DNA from: Serripes groenlandicus
Taxonomy: Eukaryota > Mollusca > Bivalvia > Cardiida > Cardiidae
Assembly: GCA_031761405.1 (NCBI GenBank)
Contig: JASEVX010000010.1
Span: 28,142,363 to 28,206,362, forward strand
Direction: 5' to 3'
Length of the DNA stretch: 64,000 nucleotides
The notes beneath the pieces are model-generated. The model saw only the letters and a program-made list of their open reading frames with translations. It did not search any database and had not been told where the DNA came from. This document shows positions 23,401 through 33,760 of the stretch, in pieces (position 1 is the first letter of the stretch; each line of letters starts with the position of its first letter). Both the position numbers and the translations under genes were made by a program.

Positions 23401-23749
23401 ACGTTTTTGAACCTCAAATACATCCAAATATTGTTTGTTTTGGTATATTGTATGACGTTTTCAACAGTATTTCTGTTCTGTACAGGTAAAAGGAAGAGTT
23501 CTTCGTGATCCCTGGATGAAAGCACCGGTAGGAGGCTAGGAAATGAGCATTGTCGTGCCTTGCTCGCCGTGATGAGCGCTGCTCTGTCCTCTAAATCGAA
23601 CAGAACAATAGTTGGCTATGATAATTATATGTAATGCTAGAATATTCTATGAGTAATCCTCGGTTATCATCGATGACTGGACTTTATATCGTATACAACC
23701 AAAACCTATTGGACAACCAGTTTATAACCAAACGAAAGAACAGTCAAAA

Positions 23750-23929
23750 ATCAAAATTATGGAATCCGCGCAGGCTAATCCGGGACGACACATTCCGTCT
23801 CAGAGAGATAGAGGTATAGAGTAATGATTCCTGAAACAGAACAATCCACTGGAGGCGAACAGTAGATGCTTAGGCTGGTCCGGGTCGATGCTTTACGCAG
23901 ACACTGATGGTCTTCTTGCGGAACGGCTC
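23750..23929. mobile_element. GAGCCGT-family MITE, left end lost (copy C)
   Basis: Carries GGCTAATCCGGGACGACACA and GGTCCGGGTCGATGC, and ends GCGGAACGGCTC. The left inverted end present in D (54421) is deleted here. Confidence 0.75.
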
Positions 23930-23997
23930 ATATGACATTTATTTATCGTAGAGGCTTCCAACTTCGTGATCTACCTTAGTTCCTGACGTCATTATTT

Positions 23998-24900
23998 TCA
24001 TAACTTTATCCAATGACTTTGTAAATAGCAGTTAGTTGAGAAATGTGTGTCTTTTTCAGTCATCTTGTACTCGACAATGTAGTTTATTTTAATGCTTATG
24101 ATCACGAACTTAGGAGATCCGTAGATATATCCCGACAATATTGGTATCATTGATTCATTGTACTTATTGAAGAGTCCAGATTTACACTGTGAGTATGGGT
24201 CAGTCGCTTTACGTGGTAGTACACCAAAGGTTTGGTTCGTATTGCTCGACAAGTTAAACCTGGTCCTTATATGTATATTAGTAGCATCACACTGACGCAT
24301 TTTCTATAAAATGTGGAATTTGTTTTATGAAATACAATGTACACATGATATGGTTAATCATGCACGGTTAAGATTAAATCAAAATACACGTTTTCCGTAA
24401 GGTGTGCCATTTGTTTCATAAGTGTTGACATTCTTGCAGAAAGGTCAGGATCAGGTCAATAATGTGGAGTTATAGTTCCGGGGTCCAATTCCACCAACCT
24501 TACCGCTAGGTATACTTTTTTTAAAAACACGTAAAATCATATGTCATCATTTCTGTTTCCCTAACAGTTCGTTAAACATTAATGGTGGAATGTGTTTAAG
24601 TAAATGACTAAGTTGACATAACAAGTTACCTAATTGACTAACAATACTTGTTTAGAAATGAAATATGTTTGCCTTTTTTAATAGGAAAACAAAAAAGATG
24701 AAATATGCTTTTTAAGTTTTTAAGTATTACTTAGTGTTAAGTATCGTTGGTGGAAATTGAGCTTCGCAATATAAATACGTATCCCAAAGTGTGATGATGT
24801 GACATTTGTATCCCCAATTGTGATGATTCAAAAGGTTCAATAAAACCTCGCAATATAAAAACGTATCTCCAAGTGTGATGATGTTACATGTGTATCACCA
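23998..24900. other. duplicated non-coding sequence
   Basis: Body of copy C between MITEs. Minus-strand frames here also exist in D (54720-54981) but with stops and indels, so I do not treat them as genes. Confidence 0.5.
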
Positions 24901-24929
24901 TTGCTCGTTTTAAGCTAGTTCTCTTTTTG

Positions 24930-24999
24930 TCACAATGTTTTTAAAAGTCGTGTGCTGTAAATGGGGCAGAAAGCGTCTGTATGTCGGAAAGGTTTAATT
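24930..24999. mobile_element. foldback MITE remnant (copy C)
   Basis: CTTTTTGTCACAATG, TTTTAAAAGTCGTGTGCTGT and GGAAAGGTTTAA form the right half only of the CCCTTTCCC family. D keeps both halves at 55559-55739. Confidence 0.6.
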
Positions 25000-25200
25000 G
25001 GACATTTGCACCGCGTTTAGCCATTTTAGGGTCTCATTGACCCTACGAACTGTGACGACTCATGTCAGCATGTGCATACGCGCAGTCTCACGAGAGTCTT
25101 CACTGTCCGCACGTGTGTCAAATAGACATCGATGCATATTCTGACGAAAACGATATGAGAGTATCTCCACTACTTTTACGTGTATACAACTTTAAATGAT
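24990..25200. repeat. dispersed repeat with CATGTG..CGCAGTCTC block
   Basis: GGTCTCATTGACCCTACGAA ... CAGCATGTGCATACGCGCAG ... GATGCATATTCTGACGAAAA. Related sequence lies in D (55770-55930) and, in diverged form, twice beside the CCP exon (60363-60540, 60735-60910). Confidence 0.65.
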
Positions 25201-25674
25201 TCCAAATCGGGGAATCAATCAGACTCCAAACGGCATGCCACGGCTCACATCTGTATCGCAGTACTTCCGCATGTTTACGCAAACCTATTTGCACTCACCT
25301 GTATTCGTAATACATACTACTTTTGATACATCTACAGGTCAAATTACATCAAAGAGTCCCTAAACAAAACACTTGTGTGTAGAAATGAGTGTATTCATTC
25401 ACCAGAATGCATCTAATATATGACATTGCGTTAATATACATTTTAAATATATACATGAGATGCATTGGAAATGTTTGGTTTGATTATTTGTTGTTAGTTT
25501 AACCTTGTCAGATAGTGAAACTAGAGTATGTGGTAACCCAGTTTTAGCCCAGCTCGATTGTGTGATAGTAGAACTAGAGTATGTGGTAACCCAGTTTTTT
25601 GCCCAACCTGAGTATGTGTAAAAATGACCGGAACCATCTTCGCGGATTTATTTATTTATTTCATAATACATGAC

Positions 25675-27011
25675 CCCCCCCCCCCCCCCCCCGCCCCGCG
25701 GTGTGTTCCCGGAACGCCTAATCGACTTAAAGTGTATTAGGGAATTAGGGGGCCTTGTAAAGGGTAAATTATAGACTTATTTTGTAGATGACTTTGGAAC
25801 TCTTGATTATAAACGTTTGATATTGATAAAAAAAAAAAATATTTATATCTTTATTACAATATTACGAATTATCATTCAAACACAAAATATTTTCCTTTTA
25901 AGTTATAGCTTACAGTTTGAAAGCTATTAAATAATTAAATTAAAATCTCAGAAAAGCTGAACAAACTTCGAGATAATGAGTGGGATGACACCAGCAGAGA
26001 GATCATTGATAAACTGCCGACATTTAATGTCGCCAAATCTACTCAGTATAGAGCTCGTAGAAAACAGACAACTTCACTTCCAAAGACAAAGACAGCCATA
26101 CTACTAGATGGAAGATGGACAGAAACAGCTACTGGAGATAGGTTTCTATTGTTCGACGACAACCTCGAGAACAGCCGTATGATAGCCTTCGCCACTACTG
26201 AAAACCTCAAAAACCTATCAAATTCAAACACATTCTCCTGCGATGGAACATTTTACACATGCCACAGCCTCTTCCACCAGATATATACGCTACACATTCA
26301 GATTGAAGACAAAATTACCCCAGTGATCTACGCCTTCTTACCAGGAAAGAGCTCAGCAGTTTACCAACGAGTCTTCAGTCTTATTCAAGAAAAGATGACA
26401 GACATTGGTTTCAGATTTACCCCAACCAGTGTCCTACTTGACTTTGAGACAGCCGCCCACAATACCGTCAACGAGACCTTTCCAGGAATCATCACCAAAG
26501 GATGTTTCTTCCATTATACCCAATATATTTGGCGGAGAGAACAGGCGACAGGTCTTCAGATTCCATATAAAAACAATGAAGATGTAAAGTTATTTGTAAG
26601 ACGGTCGGCAATTCGTCCTTTGGTTCCTTTATATGCTATTGAAGATGTCTGGTTTCAGGCCCTAGAAGACAGAGATGATGCCAATATAACCCAACTGACT
26701 GAACAAATCACTGATTATGTTACAGAACAGTGGGTAGAGGGAGATAGAACTCTGTGGAATCATTTTGGAACTGAGGGACCCCGCACCACCAATACCATTT
26801 TGTTCAACTGTATAAATGTGTAAGTGTTTAAATTGAGATTGAAGCGTAATACATACAAAATAATATTTGTTGTTAATAAAAGAAAAAATCTGACCATGTT
26901 CAATTATCTTGTTATAATGATAATCAATTAAGTCCACATAAGTCTATCACTTATAACTGCCCTTTAAAAGGCAAAAAATCCCCTATTTTGACCCCCCCCC
27001 CCCCCCCCCCC
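25675..27011. mobile_element. poly-C-flanked MULE transposase segment, absent from copy D
   Basis: Both edges have the same motif GACCCCCC...CCGCCC (about 25674-25695 and 26992-27013). Copy D passes from TACATTACCCCC directly to TTTTTTATAGC, so the block between the C runs is missing there. The block contains the open MULE-type transposase frame. A simple insertion is the easiest reading; deletion from D between the C runs is possible. Confidence 0.7.
25939..26823 (+). pseudogene. MULE-type transposase domain, partial
   Basis: A single open frame of about 294 codons, opened by a TAA at 25936-25938. The first in-frame ATG is only at 26149, and a possible acceptor AAAATCTCAG precedes the coding part. 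Features seen: LLDGRWTETATGDRFLLFDD, then FSCDGTFYTCHSLFHQIYTL (first catalytic Asp region), LLDFETAAHNTVNETFP (second Asp region), GCFFHYTQYIWRR (the GC-FH-Q signature of MULE/FLYWCH-type transposases) and HFGTEGPRTTN near the end. The family usually continues after RTTN. Here the frame ends nine codons later, with a GTAAGT donor at 26820, so a downstream exon is lost or not recognised. No FLYWCH zinc finger is visible upstream. Probably an immobile remnant. Confidence 0.85.
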
Positions 27012-27218
27012 GCCCTCCTCCCCCTTTATTTATAGAGGAAACTTGCTTCAAATATATTAATTATGTCAAACCTGTAAACTTTTAAGAAAATGTGACAATT
27101 CAGGGTTGAAACTTTTTGATTTACATGGAAACAAAGAAAGAATTTAATTGGTGTAATCTGACCTACAGCTTAAGAATTTGTATGTAAGAAATGTTTTCCT
27201 TTTCCCTAATGTATACAT

Positions 27219-27559
27219 GAGCAGTCCCATGAGAAAACCAAAATTATTACCTATGCGTAATGTATCGAACCAGATCAACCTGCGAAGTCCGCGCATAATT
27301 ATCCGGGCCGACACATTCCATCTCAGGGGGATAGAGGTATAGAGTAACGATTCCTGAAGCAGAAAATCGACAGGAGGCGAACAGTGTCTATCCGGGTACC
27401 CTGCGCGGCGTGCTTAGGCTGATCCGAGTGAAATCTTCCTTCGGTGACCCGCTATCAGATTCCTTCAAGTCATGTTGATAAGTCAAAAAGACATGGCCCC
27501 CAGGGGGCGGGTCTGTTTTGCCTTATATGGTTATAGTGGAAACTTTAAAAAGACGGCTC
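27219..27559. mobile_element. 341-bp GAGCCGT-family MITE with ACAT target duplication
   Basis: Starts GAGCAGTCCCATGAGAAAAC and ends AAAGACGGCTC, with ACAT on both sides (27215-27218, 27560-27563). Copy D has a single TATACATATC at the same place, so this is a clean post-duplication insertion. The interior has partly palindromic CCGCGCA / CCGGGCCGACACA segments. Non-coding. Confidence 0.82.
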
Positions 27560-27563
27560 ACAT

Positions 27564-27960
27564 ATCGATCTAATATTTAAGTCATATTTTCAATTTTCTA
27601 GACAATCTTCCCGTTGATGTTTTGAAAACAGGCGGTCTTACAATATCACATTATTTAAACAATTATTGCGAACACTTTGTTAACGAATTTAATTTTATTT
27701 TACGGACAAGACTTTTGATATATTGACGGGTTACCTCCTAGGCGAGTACAATGCGTTCTGCTTTTAAACCACGTTAGTGACAGTATTAAATATCTGGGAA
27801 ATTGGATTTTTTATATTGATATAGGGTTGCACAAATTATGAAATAAGGATAATGAATCCGGTTTTCACAAGATATAAATCCCAATTTATAAGTTTTTGTT
27901 TGAACTTATTTATTTTCATCGAATGCGAAACAAGCTTTGAGCTTATATTAATCACGTTCG
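27564..27960. other. no feature recognised
   Basis: AT-rich spacer with no coding or repeat signal. Confidence 0.35.
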
Positions 27961-27961
27961 A

Positions 27962-28090
27962 TGTCTGCTTCCTGGATACTTAACCAGTACTCGCGCCGTT
28001 TGTGTGTTAAAATCCCAAAGGCAGAACTCGTCACGGGATTCGAACCGGGGACCTTTGGTACAAGAGGCCGACGCTCTACCTCTATACCTC
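27962..28090 (-). mobile_element. SINE head with tRNA-like promoter
   Basis: Minus strand reads GAGGTAGAGCGTCGGCCTCT and then CCCGGTTCGAATCCCGTGAC, with a perfect B box. The anticodon arm does not fold as a proper 7-nt loop, so it is a SINE or tRNA pseudogene rather than a working tRNA. Confidence 0.65.
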
Positions 28091-28198
28091 AATACCACTG
28101 TCTAATAAGTTTTAATTCACAATGGAATGATAACACAATACTATAGTGTTACAATAAGAATATGTTTTATTCAAGTAAGAGAGGTACATTGATTATAA

Positions 28199-28570
28199 TA
28201 CGAGGGGCGGTCATTAACTATGTAGACAACACCATGACAACGTTACCATTTACTGTTTTACTTCATCTCAAATATTCTCCTTCTTTTTGCATTATATACT
28301 GTGCCAGTGATGTTGGAGTTTCATTATTTTCAAAATGAACTAGATTGCAGGACTATGTCGAAGATATTAATTTAAAGACCCAATCAATGCCCCTGTGTTT
28401 GTCTTCAACAAGTCGTTTTGTTGCGGTAGGTGTTAGACCATTATCGTGGTGGAGGACCAAATAATGCATTTGACGTATTGACCTCAGTTTACTCGCAAAT
28501 GAATACGATTTCGGCAAAACTACATCAGAACAGTAATTTGCAATATCGGTTCGACTTTGGAACATAGTAG
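28199..28570 (-). mobile_element. mariner-like element, truncated
   Basis: The left end TACGAGGGGCGGTCATTAAC with GTAGACAAC looks like a mariner terminal repeat after a TA. On the minus strand a 70-codon frame (28353-28565) contains MHYLVLHHDNGLTPTATKRL, like the second catalytic Asp block (HDN) of mariner transposases, followed by in-frame stops. The N-terminal half and the other terminus were not found. Inactive remnant. Confidence 0.65.
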
Positions 28571-28774
28571 ATCAACAAAATGCCTGTATAATCCCCCATA
28601 AGATGGCGGCCATTACTTGTCCAGATGAAAATGACTCTTTTGTGGCGGAACCCATTGTTTGGACTGGACTGCACCTTGGATTCATATTTAGAGTGATTAA
28701 TTTATGTTTCATCCTTTGGCACAATATAGCACAGAAATCCGTATCCCTCTCCCTAATGACGATTGATTGTTTAG

Positions 28775-29015
28775 TGTTTTACGCCACTTTCAACAACGTT
28801 TCAGTTATATCACAGGGTTTCCTTTGTAAGTTAGCAGTACTACTGATCCATTTATCCTGACATCCGCCAGCTAGTCGTAATGCTAAGCCCGCAACCCTGA
28901 GTGCCAAGGAGTGTAACCATTATTACCATTTTAAAAGTCTTCTGTATGGCCTGGCCGGGGGTCGAACTTGTGACCTCCCGCACCCGAGGCGGACACTCTA
29001 TCACATCACCACCTA
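28775..29015 (-). mobile_element. tRNA-derived SINE
   Basis: Plus-strand order is GTTTTACGCCACTTTCAACA, CAGTTATATCACAGGG, CTACTGATCCATTTATCCTG, AACCCTGAGTGCCAAGGAG and GGCCGGGGGTCGAACTTGTG (B box on minus), then the tRNA head. Same family as 23145, 53775 and 62640. Confidence 0.82.
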
Positions 29016-29510
29016 GATCTCTTATGCCTTTGAGATATATATTAAATACAATAGCCACTTCCTTTTTTTTATGATTTGAGATTTAATATTGGGCATTTGA
29101 GAGACCGCTATAAACGTAGAATGACCAACGTCTTGTCTATTACTGATGTCGATTCTACCATAACGCTTACACGCTACTTGCATGAAACCTTTAACCTATT
29201 TTGAATTGGATTCAAAATGAAAACAGACGTTTACCTTCTTCTAAAAGGATTCTCATCACGACCGCTATTCTTTATATCTTAAATCCAATTTACAATGCAT
29301 ACATAAAATATGTAAGTGATCAAATTTGATATATGCAACACATCTGGCAATTTAAAAAATACTGATGCACGAAGCATGCACAGGTCTAATCTACCCGTAC
29401 AAATAATTCTGATTTCTGACTAAATTTTGCAGTATTTAAACAAAATTCAACCTAGAAAAAGTCCGCTCCTCCTATTTTAAATCGTAAAATATGAATCAAA
29501 GATAAAATAA
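29016..29510. other. no feature recognised
   Basis: Non-coding AT-rich interval between a SINE and a MITE. Confidence 0.35.
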
Positions 29511-29513
29511 AAT

Positions 29514-29687
29514 GAGCCGTCCCGCGAGAAAAACAACACTGTTGACTCTGCGTAGCGTATTTACCTGGATTAGCCTAAGCATGCCGTGCTGGCTAATCCG
29601 GACAGACACTTTTCGCCTCCTGTGGATTTTCTCTTTCAGGAATCATTACTCAGAGTCCATACTGTTGGCTTCCTCGTGGAAAGGCTC
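29514..29687. mobile_element. 174-bp GAGCCGT-family MITE
   Basis: Left GAGCCGTCCCGCGAGAAAAA, right TCCTCGTGGAAAGGCTC (inverted). The interior has GCTAATCCGGACAGACACTT and GGAATCATTACTC. Shortest of the family here; no clear target duplication. Confidence 0.8.
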
Positions 29688-29694
29688 ATTAATG

Positions 29695-30400
29695 GTGATA
29701 CAAATATAACCTGTTAATTTATCTGTGTTAAACAGTGGTACAGAAACAACCTGTTAATATATCTGTGTTAACAGTATTAAAAAGTGAAACTATTGATTTA
29801 TCTTTATTAACAGTGATACCGGAAAGATGAATCTGTTATTTGTTCTTTGTTAAAAGTGATACAAAATGAACATATTAAAAAAAAATGCTAACAATGATAC
29901 CGGCTACGTGAACCTGTTCATTATTCTTTGTTAACATTCATACAATGTTAACCTATTAGTTTATCTTTGTTAACAGTGATACAACGTGAGTCAGTTAATG
30001 TATAAACAAAATGTGTTAGGAAGTTAACCTTTTAATATATCTGTATTAACAGTGATACAAAGTGAACCTGTTATTATATATTTGTTAACAGTGGTACAAA
30101 GTGAACCTGTTAATTTATCTTTGTTAAGACTGATACAGAGTGAACTTGTAAATGTATCTGTGTTAACAGTAATTTAAAAGGAACCTGTAAATAAATCATT
30201 GTAACCACTGATACAAAGTTAACCTATTAATGTACCTTTGTTGACAGTACAAAGTGAACCTGTAAATTTTCTTTGTTAACAGTGATACCAAGTGTACCTG
30301 TTAATTTATTTTTGTTAACAGAGATACAAAGTGAATCTTTTAATTCATATGTGTTGACAGTGATATAAAGTGAACCTGTTAATGTCTCTTTGATAACTGA
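29695..30400. repeat. 39-bp minisatellite (about 17 units)
   Basis: Degenerate units GTGATACAAAGTGAACCTG + TTAATTTATCTTTGTTAACA. Spacing is 39 bp in the best-kept part (30050-30130). The 71-codon minus-strand frame at 30227-30442 is a product of the repeat. Confidence 0.9.
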
Positions 30401-30479
30401 ACTCAACCCTACTGTATTAGCAATCGGCATAAAAACATGCATTTGGCAATGTACAAAAAACCTTCAAAAGAGATATGGC

Positions 30480-30636
30480 AAAGACACTTAGCAACATACA
30501 GTTCTCCTTTTGTCACCATGTTTTCCACTCTGTTCAATTGTTGTACTTTCATTTAAAGGGAGTTTCCAATTGATTTCGGGAATGTTTTTCGAAGTCGTCT
30601 GCTGCAGATTTGTTGTATGTGGAAAAGAGTTAAAAT
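30480..30636. mobile_element. foldback MITE (CCCTTTCCC family)
   Basis: CTCCTTTTGTCACCATGTTT ... GAAGTCGTCTGCTGCAGATT ... TATGTGGAAAAGAGTTAA. Right half well kept, left half reduced. Confidence 0.6.
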
Positions 30637-31064
30637 TGCACCACCAGTTCCAGAGAAGAAGATTTGATGTACAATGGACAGTTATTGATCACAATATATA
30701 ACAATAAGCCTTCGCATTGAAGTTGATCTAAAAATAAGTAAAATGTGTAACATTAAAGATCAAATCTTAACTTTAATTGTTATAGATATTGTATGTATTC
30801 TTACATTCTCACATACAAAGAATTTGATTCAGATTACTTTGAAATTGTCAAAGTCTGGAGGAAAGCTATACAAATCTTAATGTAAGATAGTACAATTCTG
30901 AGATAATATGCAAATCTTAAAGAGAAAAATAGAAATTAATCATCATGAGAAAGTTCTGTTTTTTTCCCTCTCTATGTGTTTACATGTTGCCTGCTTCTGA
31001 TACATCAGTAGTAGTAGTCTGTAAGTGGTAAAGGGATAACCCGTTTTTACATGTAGATTCTTTC

Positions 31065-31213
31065 TGAAGCCTTAGCAGCAGACAAATTTTGAAAACAGTG
31101 TGACAAAAAGGAATATTGCTCATAATGAGTAATTTCCACTTTTTCCAAAATGTTGTCTAAATGCTTTCAAAGTAGTCTGTTGCATATTTGTTGCATGTTG
31201 GAAAGGGTTAAGA
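31065..31213. mobile_element. foldback MITE (CCCTTTCCC family)
   Basis: Left arm AGCAGCAGACAAATTTTGAA, GTGTGACAAAAAGGAATATT; centre GCTCATAATGAG; right arm TTTCCACTTTTTCCAAAATG, AGTCTGTTGCATATTTGTTG, GGAAAGGGTTAA. Both arms present. Confidence 0.7.
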
Positions 31214-31494
31214 AAACTGAAATTACTCTAAAATGTATGTACCTGTATAATTTAAAACTAAAGAAATATTTTGCTTTCTTATTGTCAGTTAGGACTACTT
31301 TTCTATTTTCAATTCTTTATTTTATGTGGATGACGTATGAAACATCTGAAGCATTGATGTGTAAAACATACTGAGAGAAAATTGAAATTTTGATTTTATT
31401 GAACAATTTATTCTTTTCTTTTAGTGGATGTTACTGTATCTCATAATGCAATTGTCTATTTTCTATAATATTCATATATTTCCCACATTCAGCA

Positions 31495-31680
31495 TATCTG
31501 CAGCAACCATTTGAACACATTTTGGAAAGAAATACTGAAAAACTCAATTAAATTAAGTATAATTATTGAAAAGAGTTGAAAACATTGTGGTAAAAGGAGA
31601 AACTGCTCATTTTGAGAATTTCTCCATTTGCACTTATGTTTTCAAAAGAGTTCTTTTTACAAATTACATTATACTATCAT
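31495..31680. mobile_element. foldback MITE, diverged
   Basis: GAAAACATTGTGGTAAAAGG, AGAAACTGCTCATTTTGAGA and TTTCTCCATTTGCACTTATG show the central palindrome. The outer ends are weak. Confidence 0.5.
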
Positions 31681-31769
31681 TTGTCATGATATTAAATGTT
31701 TGTGCCCAAAAGCTCTATGTACTTGTAAGCAAGTATTAATATTTAACCGTGTCCCTCATGCAGATTACT

Positions 31770-31970
31770 TTAACACTTTCCCTCATATAGAGGCTTTCTG
31801 ATGACTTTGTAGCAGACGGCTATTTGAAAACATAGTGCCAAAAGAAGAAATTTCTCAAAACGAGCAATTTCTCCTTTAGCCACAATGTTTTCAACTATAG
31901 AGATTTTCTATTTTTTGACAAAATATGTTCATAGTCGTCTGCAGAATGAACGTATCAGGGAAAGTGTTAA
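31770..31970. mobile_element. best-preserved foldback MITE, TTAA-bounded (piggyBac-like)
   Basis: Begins TTAACACTTTCCCTCAT and ends AGGGAAAGTGTTAA, giving 14 bp of perfect inverted ends including TTAA. The centre is palindromic: TTTGAAAACATAGTGCCAAA ... TTTCTCAAAACGAGCAATTT ... CCACAATGTTTTCAA, with flanking GCAGACGGC and GTCGTCTGC. TTAA flanks with C-rich termini are characteristic of piggyBac-type elements, so I infer a piggyBac-mobilised MITE. Non-coding. Confidence 0.75.
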
Positions 31971-32110
31971 ATAACATTGACATGATTGTTGCAAAATTCG
32001 AAAATCTGAACGAGGAATTTCTCTTTTTGTGACATTTTTTTCGATTGTATACAATAATACGAAAAAAAACCATGAATGGGTTTTTTCGCTTATAGTTAAC
32101 AGGTGTGAGA

Positions 32111-32135
32111 TTTTTTTTTTTTTTTTTTTTTTTTT
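32111..32135. repeat. poly-T tract
   Basis: A run of about 25 T. It may be the tail of a retroposed sequence in minus orientation, but nothing upstream is recognisable. Confidence 0.7.
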
Positions 32136-32189
32136 AATAACCCATGAAGCTTTCTGAAATGAAACTGGAAAAATCCATGGGGGCCGCCA

Positions 32190-32600
32190 TTTTGGATATG
32201 TATAAAAGGCAGACGTAAAACACAGATTGAAAATTATTGTCGTCTTTTTAATCATTTTTTTAAATCGGTATTTTGGGTATGTATAAAATGAGCAGAAAAA
32301 CACGGATTGAAAATTATTGTCGTCTTTTTAATCATTTTTTTTAAAATCGGTATTTTGGGTATGTATAAAATGAGCGGAAAAACACGGATTGAAAATTATT
32401 GTCGTCTTTTTAATCATTTTTTTAAATCGGTATTTTGGGTATGTATAAAATGAGCAGAAAAACACGGATTGAAAATTTGTGTCGTCTTTTTAATCATTTT
32501 TTTTTAAAATCGGTATTTTGGGTATGTATAAAATGAGCGGAAAAACACGGATTGAAAATTATTGTCGTCTTTTTAATCATTTTTTTTTTAAATAGATATT
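32190..32600. repeat. 80-83-bp tandem repeat (five units)
   Basis: GATTGAAAAT starts at 32225, 32305, 32387, 32467 and 32550. Units carry TTGTCGTCTTTTTAATC, a T run of variable length, ATCGGTATTTTGGGTATG and ATAAAATGAGCGGAAAAACA. Unit length varies mainly through the T run. Confidence 0.93.
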
Positions 32601-32899
32601 TAAGATCATTAAAATGCTGTGTTATGCGGGAATAAACATTTGTACGAAAAGTTAAAACATAATAACATAATTATGTTTTCCCGTTCGTCAAAAAACCGAC
32701 AGCATTAGCCTTATACGCCCGAACCTAAATTTTGACTGTATCGTTGCCAAAGAAGGACGTGACGTCATTTCCGTTACACTTCATCTTGGCGTAACGTCAA
32801 TGGAGCGACGTCGTTTCCCGCAAAAAAAGTGGTATCAACATGAAAGACCCCAAATTCCTATACATGAGCTATTGCCACACTCATTCAAAGTATAATTAT

Positions 32900-33022
32900 T
32901 TATCAAACATTGTGGCAAAAGGATAACTTTCTCATAAGGAGCAATTGTTCTTTTGGTGACAATCTTTTCCTAAATCGTCTGTTGCATAGGCCTCAGAAAC
33001 TGTCTCTAATAGGGAAAGGGTT
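32900..33022. mobile_element. foldback MITE (CCCTTTCCC family)
   Basis: AAACATTGTGGCAAAAGGAT, TTTCTCATAAGGAGCAATTG, GGTGACAATCTTTTCCTAAA, TCGTCTGTTGCATAGG and AATAGGGAAAGGGTTTA. The left outer arm is missing. Confidence 0.6.
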
Positions 33023-33039
33023 TAGCAGAAATGTGACCC

Positions 33040-33700
33040 CTTACATAATTTGTTCCAGTCATATTGACTGGTTGAAAAAGGTAGTCGCCAGATGGCATCA
33101 GAAAAGGGCTGATCTATTTGCTTCTTTACCATAATGCAGGTGATCGATTAAGGATCATCTTGGCCCTCATGTTTTAACCTCGTTCATTATAAATGTATTC
33201 CTTGATTTTCTGAAAGTTTTTACTTTATTATTTTCTGTTCGTAATAATAGACGACAGCAATACGAATTCCAAATCTGTTTTGATACTGCAAGAAACATGT
33301 ATTATAAGTCAATTATTATTGTCTAGTCAATTACTTATAAATCCTTTTTGTATGGCCAAAGTATGTGCTTTAATTTTTGTTTATACTTATCTTGCGTTTT
33401 TTCGTAAATAGGTAGCACCTATAGATATATTAATATGACAATTGATAGATCTATGTTCTACAGGTTTTTGCGGTGTTGTTTTCAAATAAGTCTGCTGTAG
33501 TCTGATTTATCTGAGGAAATGCTATATTATGCTGCATTTCTTTTAGAATTTACATAATTTTCAGTTTATTTGATTCATGTGTGGGGATTTATTTCATATG
33601 AGTCAATGAATAAAAAAAAGCACTTTCAGTTTCAGCCGTTTAATCAAAATCATCTTATCTAAAGTGTCCTCTTCAATCATTAATTCTCTGAAGTTGCTCA
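33040..33700. other. no feature recognised
   Basis: AT-rich. One more outer arm of the foldback family (TTTTCAAATAAGTCTGCTGT) is visible near 33480. Confidence 0.35.
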
Positions 33701-33760
33701 ATACTGTTGTCCATAATAAGATTTTAAGTATTTATTCTTCTCCATGAGCAAATGTCAAGT

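Larger units (their letters stand above)
23061..27218. repeat. segmental duplication, copy C
   Basis: Matches copy D (53713-56485) in order and orientation, from ATTAAAACGGTTACTCCCC to CCCTAATGTATACAT. It contains a SINE, a MITE, a foldback MITE remnant and, unlike D, the poly-C-flanked MULE block (25675-27011). It follows copy A at the same spacing and order as D follows B, so A+C and B+D are probably one duplication event. Confidence 0.88.

Noticed and set aside
28020..28090. Possible functional tRNA gene on the minus strand
   Set aside because: A perfect B box, but the anticodon arm has a loop that is too long and the acceptor stem does not pair. It fits a SINE head.
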